Shown: positions 1-9,714 of the stretch, in pieces
Position numbering within the stretch: position 1 is the first letter of the stretch
How the letters are laid out: each line of letters starts with the position of its first letter
Source of the DNA: CAG-390 sp045546615
GTDB lineage: Bacteria > Bacillota > Clostridia > Oscillospirales > CAG-272
DNA: 64,000 nt
Direction: 5' to 3'
NCBI GenBank assembly: GCA_045546615.1
Contig: JAZQDD010000060.1
Location: forward strand, 14,324 to 78,323
Translations under genes and position numbers: made by a program
The notes under the pieces: model-generated
Database searches by the model: none
What the model was told of the DNA's origin: nothing
Seen by the model: only the letters and a program-made list of their open reading frames with translations

Positions 1-443
1 ACAACACGGTAGAAATCCGCACCGGTTATATCCATCTTATTGACATAGGCAAGACGAGGCACGCTGTACTTGGTTGCCTGTCTCCAAACGGTTTCAGACT
101 GAGGCTCAACGCCTCCCTTTGCGCAAAATACCGCAACTGCACCGTCAAGAACTCTGAGCGAACGCTCTACCTCCACAGTAAAGTCAACGTGACCGGGGGT
201 ATCAATGATGTTTATGCGATTGCCTCTCCAATGGCAAGTGGTTGCAGCGGAGGTGATGGTTATTCCCCTCTCCTTCTCCTGCTCCATCCAGTCCATCGTA
301 GCATCGCCATCGTGTGTCTCACCAAGCTTGTGGTTGACACCTGTATAGAACAAAATTCTTTCGCTGGTGGTAGTCTTTCCGGCATCGATGTGAGCCATGA
401 TACCGATATTACGAGTACACTCAAGCGAATATTCTCTTGGCAT
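1..443 (-). CDS. fusA: Elongation factor G, N-terminal part (runs off the left edge)
   Basis: EF-G is the GTPase that drives ribosomal translocation. The first 147 residues are present and the rest lies left of the window. The G domain motifs are visible: AHIDAGKT (P-loop, residues 17-24), DTPGH (81-85) and NKMD (135-138). The ATG at 441-443 is preceded by AAGGAGACC at good spacing. It is the third gene of a str-type operon (rpsL, rpsG, fusA) and starts 59 bases after rpsG stops. No anomaly is seen in the part present. Confidence 0.97.
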   Translation of the reverse strand, partial: MPREYSLECTRNIGIMAHIDAGKTTTSERILFYTGVNHKLGETHDGDATMDWMEQEKERGITITSAATTCHWRGNRINIIDTPGHVDFTVEVERSLRVLDGAVAVFCAKGGVEPQSETVWRQATKYSVPRLAYVNKMDITGADFYRV

Positions 444-502
444 AAACTTCAGGTCTCCTTAACTATTTTCTACTTTTAAAAGATATATTTGCTGTTAGCA
501 AA

Positions 503-973
503 TTAATATCTGTAGTGTGCAAACGCCTTGTTTGCCTCTGCCATACGGTGAGTCTCTTCTTTCTTCTTGAACGCTCCGCCGGCATTGTTCGCTGCATCGA
601 TTATCTCGGCTGCAAGACGGTCTGCCATAGTACGCTCACCGCGCTTTCTGGCAAAAGTTACCATCCAGCGAAGACCCAGAGTCTGACGTCTGTCTGCTCT
701 TACTTCCAGCGGTACCTGATAGGTAGAACCACCTACACGGCGAGCCTTAACCTCAAGTACGGGCATTACGTTTTCAAGAGCTTCAACAAAAGCTTCGAGT
801 CCATTCTTACCAGTCTTCGCTTCAACGCTTGCAAAAGCGTCGTAAACGATCTTCTGGGCGACTCCCTTCTTACCGTCGAGCATTACGTTGTTGATAAGCT
901 TTGTTACAAGCTTAGACTTGTAAAGCGGATCCGGCAGAACATCTCTCTTGGATATACGACCTCTTCTCGGCAC
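503..973 (-). CDS. rpsG: 30S ribosomal protein S7
   Basis: S7 binds 16S rRNA in the head of the small subunit and lines the exit channel. The protein is 156 residues, the usual length, beginning PRRGRISKRDVLPDPLY. The start is a GTG at 971-973: the mRNA reads AAGGAGGGAAGTACA just before it. An upstream in-frame ATG at 991 would make the protein six residues longer, but it lies before the Shine-Dalgarno and is rejected. The gene sits between rpsL (148 bases upstream) and fusA, as in other Bacillota. Confidence 0.96.
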   Translation of the reverse strand: MPRRGRISKRDVLPDPLYKSKLVTKLINNVMLDGKKGVAQKIVYDAFASVEAKTGKNGLEAFVEALENVMPVLEVKARRVGGSTYQVPLEVRADRRQTLGLRWMVTFARKRGERTMADRLAAEIIDAANNAGGAFKKKEETHRMAEANKAFAHYRY

Positions 974-1121
974 TGTACTTCCCTCCTTCATTAAATTTGA
1001 ATGAAATCATAGGTACTCAAAAGCATATCTCCTGTTGGCGCGAGCCGCGTTTTCCCCTGTATATAAACAAAACGGAAATCCGTGACAAGCTAAAAACATG
1101 CTGCATACCTTTTCCCGAATA

Positions 1122-1544
1122 TTACTTCTTTGAAGCCTTCGGGAGCTTTGTTCCGTACTTGGAACGGGCTTGCTTGCGGGCTGCAACTCCCTGAGCGTCG
1201 AGCGTACCGCGAATAATGTGGTAACGTACACCGGGAAGGTCGCGCACTCTTCCGCCTCTGATGAGAACTACAGAGTGTTCCTGCAAATTGTGTCCCTCAC
1301 CGGGAATGTAGGTCGTAGCCTCAAGACCGTTGGTAAGACGTACTCTGGCGATCTTACGAAGTGCAGAGTTAGGCTTCTTCGGGCTGGTAGTAGTTACCTT
1401 GGTGCATACGCCGCGCTTCTGGGGTGAAGGCAGATCAGTGGCTACATTGTCGATGGTGTTAAAGCCCTTCTGAAGCACAGGTGCTTTGGACTTATAAACC
1501 TTATCGGTGCGTCCCTGTCTGACAAGCTGGTTAAAGGTTGGCAT
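1122..1544 (-). CDS. rpsL: 30S ribosomal protein S12, with Arg at the E. coli Lys88 position
   Basis: S12 lies at the decoding centre and controls fidelity. The protein is 140 residues with the longer N-terminal region typical of Bacillota. The streptomycin-region motif TSPKKPNSALRK keeps the lysine equivalent to E. coli K43 (here K56). The second region reads GGRVRDLPGVRYH, so residue 101 is Arg (codon CGC at 1242-1244) where E. coli has Lys88. Substitution of that Lys by Arg is a known streptomycin-resistance change in E. coli and Mycobacterium. First gene of the str operon, about 125 bases downstream of a consensus promoter. Confidence 0.97.
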   Translation of the reverse strand: MPTFNQLVRQGRTDKVYKSKAPVLQKGFNTIDNVATDLPSPQKRGVCTKVTTTSPKKPNSALRKIARVRLTNGLEATTYIPGEGHNLQEHSVVLIRGGRVRDLPGVRYHIIRGTLDAQGVAARKQARSKYGTKLPKASKK

Positions 1545-1668
1545 TCCTCTTCTTTTCCTCCTTCTTTTCGTATTGTTTATATACAGAACGCAGCACTATC
1601 TGCGCCGCGATGCTGTTTTTTTCCTTTGCCGCCGCTATAGACGCTATTATCACGGCAAATTTCATATT

Positions 1669-1697
1669 ATTATATCATTTTCCCGTCAATTTGTCAA
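1669..1697 (-). promoter_or_regulatory. Sigma-A promoter of the rpsL-rpsG-fusA operon
   Basis: On the minus strand TTGACA (1692-1697), a 17-base spacer and TATAAT (1669-1674) match the consensus exactly. The transcript would have a leader of about 120 bases before rpsL. With the terminator at 1799-1830, this separates the str operon from rpoBC. Confidence 0.88.
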
Positions 1698-1798
1698 TAA
1701 TCACAAACTTCGAGATAAATTTTCTCCATTTCGCACAAATTATATGTGTGTTTTTTGGTGGTTATGTTTATTTTGCACATATTCGACAAAACAACTCG

Positions 1799-1830
1799 GG
1801 GGTGCGCCGCAAGAAAATGCGGCGCACCCC
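1799..1830 (-). terminator. Rho-independent terminator after rpoC
   Basis: A perfect 13-bp stem (1799-1811 with 1818-1830) and a 6-base loop sit 16 bases after the rpoC stop. On the minus strand it is followed by a moderate U-rich stretch (GAGTTGTTTTG). The rest of the 1545-1845 gap holds the rpsL leader and promoter; nothing else was recognised there. Confidence 0.85.
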
Positions 1831-1845
1831 ATTATTTTTACAGAT

Positions 1846-4800
1846 TTAAGCCTCAACGCCGACTTCCGCGGCATCTACAACCGTCTCTGCCTGTGCTGAT
1901 TCGTCATCCTCAACGGGATCTTCAGCCTCGCTGACAGTATCTACAACATCAACGGTGTTGTAGCAAGCCATACCGGTACCTGCGGGGATGAGCTTACCTA
2001 TGATAACGTTCTCCTTAAGTCCGAGCAGGTTATCCACCTTACCCTTTATCGCAGCCTCGGTAAGAACCTTGGTGGTCTCCTGGAAGGATGCGGCGGACAG
2101 GAAGGAGTCGGTCTGGAGAGCTGCCTTCGAGATACCGAGAAGCACGGGGATTCCCACAGCCTCTTTGAGTCCCTCCTCACCGTTTGCAATTCGTGCGCGG
2201 ACCTGCGCGTTCTCATCCTCAAACTCGTTGATAGAAACGAGCGAGCCGAGCAGGAGGTTGGTATCACCGCTGTCCTCGATGCGGCGCTTGCGCGTCATCT
2301 GGCGTGCGATGACCTCGATGTGCTTATCGTTAATGCTAACCGACTGTGCGCGGTAAGCTTTCTGTATCTCGCTGATGATATAGTCGTATACGGCATCAGC
2401 GCCCATATACGCCATAATATCGGCAGGTGCCTTTGAACCCTCGGTGATAGCGTCGCCGCGCTTGATAGCAGCACCGCTCTCAACGATTATACGGCGTCCG
2501 TAGGGGATCTGATACTTGGTGCTTTCGCCCGTTTCCTCGGACTTTATGATAACGTCCTGAATGTTGGGGTTAGCATCGTCGGGCTGAACGTGAGCAATTC
2601 CGTCAACTGCGGAAAGAATAGCGGGCTTCTTGGGCGTTCTCGCCTCAAACAGCTCTTCAACGCGGGGAAGACCCTGAGTAATATCCGAGCCCGCAACACC
2701 ACCCGTGTGGAAGGTTCTCATCGTAAGCTGAGTACCGGGCTCACCGATGGACTGAGCAGCGAGGATACCTACCGCCTCACCTACGTTTACCTTCTTGCCG
2801 CTGGCAAGGTCAGCTCCGTAGCAATGTGCGCACACGCCGTGTCTTGCGTGGCACTGGATAACTGTTCTGATGCAGACCTCCTCGATACCTGCGGCAACGA
2901 TCTTCTTTGCCATCTTCTCATCCATGAGGGTATCATCGGGAACGATGATCTCGCCCGTCTTGGGATCTACAACGTCACCGAGAGTGTATCTGCCGACAAG
3001 TCTGTCTGCCAAAGGCTCGATGGGCTTGTCAGCGCCGGGCTCGGTGATGGCGCGGACATACGCGCCTGTCTGGGTATCGCACTTTTCCTCGCGAACGATA
3101 ACGTCCTGCGATACGTCAACGAGACGGCGGGTAAGGTAACCCGAGTCTGCGGTACGAAGTGCGGTATCCGAAAGGGATTTACGAGAGGAACGAGCACCCA
3201 TAAAGTACTCGAATATCTTCATTCCTTCACGGAAGTTAGACTTGATCGGGATCTCCATCGTCTTACCGTTGGTAGCAAACATAGGTCCGCGCATACCGGC
3301 AAGCTGACGCATCTGGGTGATAGATCCACGCGCTCCCGAATCCGACATTATCTTGATCGGGTTGTAGGTGGAGAAGCCCTTCTGCAGAGCCGCGGTAACG
3401 TCGCTTGTGGTCTTGTTCCAAAGCGCAATGACCTTGTCGTATCTCTCCTCCTCGGAGAGCATACCTCTTGCGTAATACTTGCCTATCTTGACGACCTCTG
3501 CCTCTGCCTCGCTTACGAGAGCCTTCTTTTCCTCGGGAATGGTCATATCGTATACCGAGATGGAGAAGGATGCACGAGTGGAGTACTTGTAGCCCGTTTC
3601 CTTGATAGCGTCAAGCATTTCGGCAGTGGTTGCCGATGTGTGTCTTGCGATGCAGGCGTTGATGATCTGACCAAGCTCTTTCTTGGTAATGATAGAAGCT
3701 ATCTCAAGATCAAACTTATTCTCATCGCGGCTTCTGTCAACAAAGCCGAGATCCTGCGGTATATTGCTGTTGAAGATAATTCTTCCGAGAGTAACGGCAT
3801 CCTTACCGGTATTAACTCTACCGATCTGCTCCTTATCATCAGTCATATCGGGACGGATAAGACCGATTATTCTCGACTCACCGTCCTTTGTCATACGAAC
3901 GGCGATAGGAGCGTGCAGACCGATCTGACCGTTGGCGTAAGCCATGGTAGCCTCGTCAACGTCACGGAAAATTCTTCCGCAGCCGGGCTCATCGGTTCTT
4001 ACGATAGAGAGGTAGTAAGAACCAAGGATCATATCCTGAGTAGGAACGGTAACTGCTCTACCGTCTGCGGGCTTTAGCAGGTTGTTAGCGGAAAGCATAA
4101 GGAAGCGAGCCTCCGCCTGCGCCTCTGCGGACAGAGGAACGTGTACAGGCATCTGGTCGCCGTCGAAGTCGGCGTTGAATGCGGTACATACCAGCGGGTG
4201 GAGCTTGATAGCTCTGCCCTCTACGAGCACGGGCTCAAACGCCTGAATGGACAGACGGTGGAGCGTAGGTGCACGGTTGAGAAGCACGGGATGCTCCTTG
4301 ATAACGTTTTCAAGTGCGTCCCAGACCTCATCGTTGCTGACCTGAGCGCGGTCTATCTTCTTTTGTGCTTCCTTGACGTTCGTAGCCTTGCCCATCTCAA
4401 CGAGTCTCTTTACCACGAAGGGCTTGAAGAGCTCAAGCGCCATTTCCTTGGGCAGACCGCACTGATAGATCTTGAGCGAAGGACCTACGACGATAACGGA
4501 ACGTCCAGAGTAGTCAACACGCTTACCAAGCAGGTTCTGACGGAAGCGTCCCTGCTTACCGCGGAGCATCTCGGAAAGAGACTTAAGCGCACGGTTGGAA
4601 GGACCTGTTACGGGCTTGCCGCGGCGGCCGTTATCGATGAGAGCGTCGACCGCTTCCTGAAGCATACGCTTCTCGTTGCGGATAACGATCTCGGGGGTGT
4701 GGATCTCTATGAGCTTTTTCAGACGGTTGTTACGGCTGATAACTCGGCGGTAAAGCTCGTTAAGATCGGAAGATGCAAATCTTCCGCCGTCGAGCTGTAC

Positions 4801-5526
4801 CATAGGTCTGATGTCGGGGGGGAGCACGGGTACTACGTCAAGCACCATCCACTCGAGCTTGTTGCCCGAGCGACGGAAGGACTCAACGACCTCAAGACGC
4901 TTGATTATACGAGCCTTCTTCTGACTCGTGGTGGTTTTCAGCTCCTCCTTGAGAGAAGCGGAAAGCTCATCGATATTGATGCTTGCGAGAAGCTCTCTGA
5001 TAGCCTCCGCACCCATACCTACGCGGAACTCGTTCTCGTACATTTCACGGTACTCGGTGTACTGCTTTTCGTTAAGCACCATTCCCTTTTCAAGGGGAGT
5101 GTTTCCACCGTCAAGAACGATGTTTTCAGCAAAGTAAAGCACCTGCTCAAGCTGCTTTGAGGAAATATCAAGCACCAGAGCCATGCGGGAGGGGGACGCC
5201 TTGAAATACCAGATGTGTGACACGGGAGTAGCAAGCTCGATGTGTCCCATTCTCTCACGGCGCACCTTTTTGGTGGTTACCTCAACACCGCACTTATCAC
5301 ATATAATTTTTTCACGGATATTGTGCGAGTTCTTGTATTTACCGCACATACACGCGCCGTCCTTGGTCGGGCCAAAGATACGCTCGCAGAAAAGTCCTCC
5401 GATCTCTGCTTTGAGCGTGCGGTAGTTAATAGTCTCGGGCTTCGTTACCTCGCCGTAAGACCATTCTCTTATCTTATCCGGAGATGCCAGTCCAATCTTT
5501 ATGGAAGCGAATTCGTTATTTGCCAT
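1846..5526 (-). CDS. rpoC: DNA-directed RNA polymerase subunit beta'
   Basis: Largest catalytic subunit of RNA polymerase, 1226 residues. The active-site magnesium motif NADFDGDQ is at residues 451-458. The N-terminal zinc site is complete (C59, C61, C76, C79). The second zinc cluster is also present (C in REEKCDTQTG, then CHARHGVCAHC). The C-terminus ends in a variable acidic tail. The ATG at 5526 follows TAAGGAGAAC. It lies 18 bases downstream of rpoB, so the two are cotranscribed, and a strong terminator follows. No large lineage-specific insertion is obvious. Confidence 0.98.
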   Translation of the reverse strand: MANNEFASIKIGLASPDKIREWSYGEVTKPETINYRTLKAEIGGLFCERIFGPTKDGACMCGKYKNSHNIREKIICDKCGVEVTTKKVRRERMGHIELATPVSHIWYFKASPSRMALVLDISSKQLEQVLYFAENIVLDGGNTPLEKGMVLNEKQYTEYREMYENEFRVGMGAEAIRELLASINIDELSASLKEELKTTTSQKKARIIKRLEVVESFRRSGNKLEWMVLDVVPVLPPDIRPMVQLDGGRFASSDLNELYRRVISRNNRLKKLIEIHTPEIVIRNEKRMLQEAVDALIDNGRRGKPVTGPSNRALKSLSEMLRGKQGRFRQNLLGKRVDYSGRSVIVVGPSLKIYQCGLPKEMALELFKPFVVKRLVEMGKATNVKEAQKKIDRAQVSNDEVWDALENVIKEHPVLLNRAPTLHRLSIQAFEPVLVEGRAIKLHPLVCTAFNADFDGDQMPVHVPLSAEAQAEARFLMLSANNLLKPADGRAVTVPTQDMILGSYYLSIVRTDEPGCGRIFRDVDEATMAYANGQIGLHAPIAVRMTKDGESRIIGLIRPDMTDDKEQIGRVNTGKDAVTLGRIIFNSNIPQDLGFVDRSRDENKFDLEIASIITKKELGQIINACIARHTSATTAEMLDAIKETGYKYSTRASFSISVYDMTIPEEKKALVSEAEAEVVKIGKYYARGMLSEEERYDKVIALWNKTTSDVTAALQKGFSTYNPIKIMSDSGARGSITQMRQLAGMRGPMFATNGKTMEIPIKSNFREGMKIFEYFMGARSSRKSLSDTALRTADSGYLTRRLVDVSQDVIVREEKCDTQTGAYVRAITEPGADKPIEPLADRLVGRYTLGDVVDPKTGEIIVPDDTLMDEKMAKKIVAAGIEEVCIRTVIQCHARHGVCAHCYGADLASGKKVNVGEAVGILAAQSIGEPGTQLTMRTFHTGGVAGSDITQGLPRVEELFEARTPKKPAILSAVDGIAHVQPDDANPNIQDVIIKSEETGESTKYQIPYGRRIIVESGAAIKRGDAITEGSKAPADIMAYMGADAVYDYIISEIQKAYRAQSVSINDKHIEVIARQMTRKRRIEDSGDTNLLLGSLVSINEFEDENAQVRARIANGEEGLKEAVGIPVLLGISKAALQTDSFLSAASFQETTKVLTEAAIKGKVDNLLGLKENVIIGKLIPAGTGMACYNTVDVVDTVSEAEDPVEDDESAQAETVVDAAEVGVEA

Positions 5527-5544
5527 AGCTGTTCTCCTTATAAA

Positions 5545-8500
5545 TTAATTAAAATCGTCCGAATCGAAGCTATCGTCGTAGCTGTCATCTTCACTGTATT
5601 CGTATTCCTCATTATCCTCGCCGTCCTCTTCCTCGTCTTCCTCAAAAAGGAATGCCTTGTGGATATCGTCGGGGATCTCGGTGTTGCCAACGATGGCATC
5701 TACAGCCTCGGCATCGCTGCGGCTGAGATACTGGGGAACGTCATCGTTGCAGAGAGTAGAGAGCTGTATCTCCTCGCCGTCGTCATTGAGCACCTTGATA
5801 TCAAGACAGAGCGACTGAAGCTCCTTAACAAGAACCTTGAAGGACTCGGGAACGCCGGGAGTGGGGATGTTCTGTCCCTGAATGATAGCTTCGTATGCCT
5901 TGCGGCGTCCGTTGATATCGTCGGATTTTACGGTAAGGATCTCTTGAAGCGTGTAGGCTGCGCCGTACGCCTCAAGCGCCCAAACCTCCATCTCTCCGAA
6001 ACGCTGACCGCCGAACTGAGCCTTACCTCCGAGAGGCTGCTGAGTTACGAGGGAGTACGGACCGTTGGAACGGGCGTGGATCTTATCGTCAACGAGGTGG
6101 TGGAGCTTGAGGTAGTACATTATACCTACCGTTACGGGGTTATCGAAAGGCTCGCCCGTACGTCCGTCATAAAGAACGGTCTTACCGTCGATTACCTGAC
6201 GCTTGGTTTCTCCCGTCACGGGATCGGTGACCTCACGAGTCTCCTTGCCGTCAACATTCTCGCCGGGGAATACCGCACGCCACATATTCGCCTGCTTCAT
6301 GCACTCGATAATGTCGCGCTCGTTTGCGCCGTCGAAAACGGGAGTCATTATCTTCCAGCCGAGCTTACGGGCAGCAATACCGAGGTGAACCTCAAGAACC
6401 TGACCGATGTTCATACGGGAAGGAACGCCCAGCGGGTTAAGAACGATGTCAAGCGGAGTTCCGTCGGGAAGGAAGGGCATATCCTCGGGGGGAAGGATGC
6501 GTGAAACGACACCCTTGTTACCGTGGCGTCCTGCCATCTTATCACCTACGGAGATCTTTCTCTTCTGTGCGATATAAACGTGAACTACTTTATTTACGCC
6601 CGTAGGAAGCTCATCGCCCTGCTCGTGTGAGAACACACGAACGTCAACGACGATTCCCGACTCGCCGTGGGGCAGACGCAGAGAGGTGTCTCTGGTCTCG
6701 CGAGTCTTTTCACCGAAGATCGCGCGGAGCAGTCTTTCCTCGGCGGTGAGATCGGTCTCTCCCTTGGGAGTGATCTTACCTACAAGGATATCTCCTGCGT
6801 GTACCTCGGTACCCTTCTTTACGATACCGTTGGCATCAAGGTTGCGCAGCGCATCCTCACCAACGTTCTGTATCTCGCGGGTGATCTCCTCCGAGCCGAG
6901 CTTGGTGTCGCGCGCCTCGTGGGAGTATACCTCGATGTGAAGCGAGGTGTAAACGTCATTTCTGACAAGATTTTCATTAAGAAGGACCGCGTCCTCGTAG
7001 TTATAACCTTCCCAGGTCATAAATCCGATAAGAGCGTTCTTTCCGAGAGCTATCTCACCGTTCGACGTTGCGGGACCGTCGGCAATAACCTGTCCCTTTG
7101 CAACCTTCTCGCCAACCTTGACGATGGGGCGCTGGTTGCAGCAAGTACCCTGGTTGGTACGTTTGAACTTGATAAGCTCGTAAACGTCATGTCTGCCGTC
7201 CTCACAACGAACGACTATCTTTGCGGTCTCTACGTGCTCGACAACGCCCGCGTTTCTCGCAAGCACAACAACGCCGGAATCCATAGCGACCTTGTATTCC
7301 ATACCTGTACCAACGATGGGGGAATCGGTGACCATAAGCGGAACTGCCTGCTTCTGCATGTTCGAACCCATGAGCGCACGGGAGTTATCGTCGTTCTCAA
7401 GGAAGGGGATCATTGCAGTAGCGGCGGAAACGACCATCTTAGGAGATATGTCCATGAAATCAATAGTGGACGAATCCACCTCGATGAACTCATTCTTATC
7501 TCTTGCCGTTACCTTGGAGTTTACGAATCTTCCTTCTTCATCAAGGGGCTCGTTCGCCTGAGCGATGATATAATTATCTTCCTCGTCAGCGGTCATATAA
7601 ACGACTTCATCAGTCACCTTGCCAGTAGCGCGGTCTACCTTGCGATAAGGAGCCTCGATAAAGCCGTACTCGCTGATACGCGCGTAGGTGGCAAGATAGG
7701 AGATAAGACCGATGTTAGGACCTTCGGGCGTCTCGATGGGACACATTCTGCCGTAGTGGGTATAGTGTACGTCACGAACGTCAAAGGATGCACGGTCACG
7801 GGAAAGACCGCCGGGACCGAGCGCGGACAGACGGCGCTTGTGCGTAAGCTCTGCCAAGGGGTTGGACTGATCCATGAACTGCGAGAGCTGGGATGAACCG
7901 AAGAACTCACGGATAACGGTAGCTACGGGGCGGATATTGATAAGTGCCTGAGGTGTAAGCTTTTCGCTGTCCTGAGTGGTCATACGCTCGCGGATTATCT
8001 TATCCATACGGGAGAAACCGATGCGCATCTGGTTCTGGAGCTGTTCGCCCACGGAACGGATACGGCGATTTCCGAGATGGTCTATATCGTCAACACTGCC
8101 CACGTCGTTCGCAAGAGTGAACAGATAGTTAATGGTAGCAAATATATCGTCACGGGTAATGTGCTTGGGACAAAGCTCGGTAATACGGCTCTTGACAGCC
8201 GCCTTTACTGCATCCATATCGCCGCCGCACTCTTCCATAATGGAAAGAAGAACGGAAGTGCGAACCTTCTCGCGCACACCGCAATCTGTAAGATCGTCAC
8301 CAATGATCTTCTCGGGCCAGCAAGTATTGTTGGAGAATACCTTGAGAGTATCGCCGTTATCAAGCGTAAGCATAACCTCATTAACAGCGGCATATTCTAC
8401 CTGCATAGCGTCATCAAAGCTGAGAACGTGACCCGCCTCAAACAGCACCTCGCCCGTGATGGGGCTTACGATGTCGTTAGCTATGCGGTGATTCTTGATT

Positions 8501-9420
8501 CTTGAGGCGATGGAGAGCTTTTTATCGTACTTATAGCGTCCAACGGGAGCAATATCGTATCTCTTTGCATCAAAGAAGAAATTGTTGAGAAGCGTGAGTG
8601 CGGCATCTGTCTGAACAGGCTCGCCGGGGCGGAGCTTGCGGTAGATCTCGCGCAGAGATTCGATAGCCGCACCCGAATTCTTGCCAAGCGCCAGAGACTC
8701 GGACTCATCCTTTTCGAGCGTTGCACGCAGATATACGCTGTCGCCGAACATTTCCACCATGTCATCGGCAGAATTGATGGATGACTCCATAAGACCTGTT
8801 TCGGGATTTATGGAAATTCCGAGAGCACGGATGAACATGGTCAGAGGGAGCTTGCGGTTTTTATCTATACGCACCCAGATAACGTTGTTGCTGTCCACCT
8901 CGTACTCAAGCCATGCACCGCGATAAGGGATGATGGTAGCGGTAAAGGTCTTTTTACCTGCCTTATCTATATCAGAAGCATAGTACATTCCGGGAGAACG
9001 GATGATCTGGGAAACAATAACACGCTCCGCTCCGTTGATAACGAAAGTACCCTTCTCTGTCATTATGGGGAAGTCACCCATATAGATGTCAGTCTGCTTG
9101 ACCTCGCCCGTCAGCTTGTTGGTAAGGCGGACGTTGACCTTGAGAGGCGCGGCGTAGTTAACGTCTCTCTCCTTGCACTCCTCAACGGGATACTTGGGCT
9201 TTGAATCTATCGAAAAAGAAATAAATTCGATAGAAAGGTTACCCGAAAAATCCACAATGGGAGACACGTCACGGAGAACCTCCATAAGTCCTTCCTCGAG
9301 AAACCACTTAAACGACTTGGTTTGGATCTCGATCAAATTAGGGATCTCCAGGGTGGTGCGAGTTTTGGAAAAGCTCTTTCGCAGATTCTTTCCGAGCATC
9401 TGATCTGTAACTTTCACCAT
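5545..9420 (-). CDS. rpoB: DNA-directed RNA polymerase subunit beta
   Basis: Second large RNA polymerase subunit, 1291 residues from the ATG at 9418-9420 (MVKVTDQMLGKNLR), which follows TGGAGTG. An in-frame TTG at 9519 would add 33 AT-encoded residues, has no ribosome site and is rejected. The rifampicin pocket (SQFMDQSNPLAELTHKRR then LSALGPGG) keeps the residues equivalent to D516, H526 and S531, so it predicts rifampicin sensitivity. The C-terminus is a long Asp/Glu/Tyr/Ser tail. The gene starts its own transcription unit: the neighbour upstream is a divergent permease, not rplL. Confidence 0.97.
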   Translation of the reverse strand: MVKVTDQMLGKNLRKSFSKTRTTLEIPNLIEIQTKSFKWFLEEGLMEVLRDVSPIVDFSGNLSIEFISFSIDSKPKYPVEECKERDVNYAAPLKVNVRLTNKLTGEVKQTDIYMGDFPIMTEKGTFVINGAERVIVSQIIRSPGMYYASDIDKAGKKTFTATIIPYRGAWLEYEVDSNNVIWVRIDKNRKLPLTMFIRALGISINPETGLMESSINSADDMVEMFGDSVYLRATLEKDESESLALGKNSGAAIESLREIYRKLRPGEPVQTDAALTLLNNFFFDAKRYDIAPVGRYKYDKKLSIASRIKNHRIANDIVSPITGEVLFEAGHVLSFDDAMQVEYAAVNEVMLTLDNGDTLKVFSNNTCWPEKIIGDDLTDCGVREKVRTSVLLSIMEECGGDMDAVKAAVKSRITELCPKHITRDDIFATINYLFTLANDVGSVDDIDHLGNRRIRSVGEQLQNQMRIGFSRMDKIIRERMTTQDSEKLTPQALINIRPVATVIREFFGSSQLSQFMDQSNPLAELTHKRRLSALGPGGLSRDRASFDVRDVHYTHYGRMCPIETPEGPNIGLISYLATYARISEYGFIEAPYRKVDRATGKVTDEVVYMTADEEDNYIIAQANEPLDEEGRFVNSKVTARDKNEFIEVDSSTIDFMDISPKMVVSAATAMIPFLENDDNSRALMGSNMQKQAVPLMVTDSPIVGTGMEYKVAMDSGVVVLARNAGVVEHVETAKIVVRCEDGRHDVYELIKFKRTNQGTCCNQRPIVKVGEKVAKGQVIADGPATSNGEIALGKNALIGFMTWEGYNYEDAVLLNENLVRNDVYTSLHIEVYSHEARDTKLGSEEITREIQNVGEDALRNLDANGIVKKGTEVHAGDILVGKITPKGETDLTAEERLLRAIFGEKTRETRDTSLRLPHGESGIVVDVRVFSHEQGDELPTGVNKVVHVYIAQKRKISVGDKMAGRHGNKGVVSRILPPEDMPFLPDGTPLDIVLNPLGVPSRMNIGQVLEVHLGIAARKLGWKIMTPVFDGANERDIIECMKQANMWRAVFPGENVDGKETREVTDPVTGETKRQVIDGKTVLYDGRTGEPFDNPVTVGIMYYLKLHHLVDDKIHARSNGPYSLVTQQPLGGKAQFGGQRFGEMEVWALEAYGAAYTLQEILTVKSDDINGRRKAYEAIIQGQNIPTPGVPESFKVLVKELQSLCLDIKVLNDDGEEIQLSTLCNDDVPQYLSRSDAEAVDAIVGNTEIPDDIHKAFLFEEDEEEDGEDNEEYEYSEDDSYDDSFDSDDFN

Positions 9421-9589
9421 TGATACAATCACTCCATTCAAGTATTTTTCCACTTCAAAAATGCTTAAATTTTTTGTAAACTTTCTGTAAATTCGTCTGT
9501 TTTTGAAACTTTTTTTCAACTTTTTCGACGACTTTTTTTCAGCAAAATTTAATTTTTAGGCATATTGAGGGATTATAATTCAGCTTAAT

Positions 9590-9618
9590 ATTATATCACC
9601 CGTCTTTAAAATTGTCAA
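9590..9618 (-). promoter_or_regulatory. Sigma-A promoter of rpoBC
   Basis: On the minus strand TTGACA (9613-9618), 17 bases, TATAAT (9590-9595): a perfect consensus promoter. The untranslated leader to the rpoB ATG is about 165 bases, very A/T-rich and without an obvious L10-type or attenuator fold. Confidence 0.88.
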
Positions 9619-9651
9619 TACTTTTTAAAAATTTTTTATTTTTTATTTTCA

Positions 9652-9694
9652 ACGTATAGATTCACGCCAAAAGTGCATAAAATCATCTATACGT
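9652..9694. promoter_or_regulatory. Inverted repeat upstream of the ytvI-like gene
   Basis: ACGTATAGAT (9652-9661) and its exact reverse complement ATCTATACGT (9685-9694) are 23 bases apart and end 20 bases before the permease ATG. This could be an operator or part of a sporulation-sigma promoter region. No convincing sigma-A -35/-10 pair was found for the permease. Confidence 0.45.
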
Positions 9695-9714
9695 AATATA
9701 TGTAGGAGTAAAAA

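Noticed and set aside
2590..5160. Long open frames on the plus strand across rpoC (495 and 339 residues).
   Set aside because: They are antisense to rpoC, with no family similarity, no ribosome site and a codon pattern that mirrors the real gene. The same applies to the 411-residue plus-strand frame opposite the dockerin SGNH gene.
7200..8200. Rifampicin-resistance changes in RpoB.
   Set aside because: The residues equivalent to D516, H526 and S531 are all wild type.
9421..9519. A 33-residue N-terminal extension of RpoB starting at a TTG.
   Set aside because: No Shine-Dalgarno, AT-rich low-complexity codons, and the known RpoB start region begins at MVKVTDQMLGKN.
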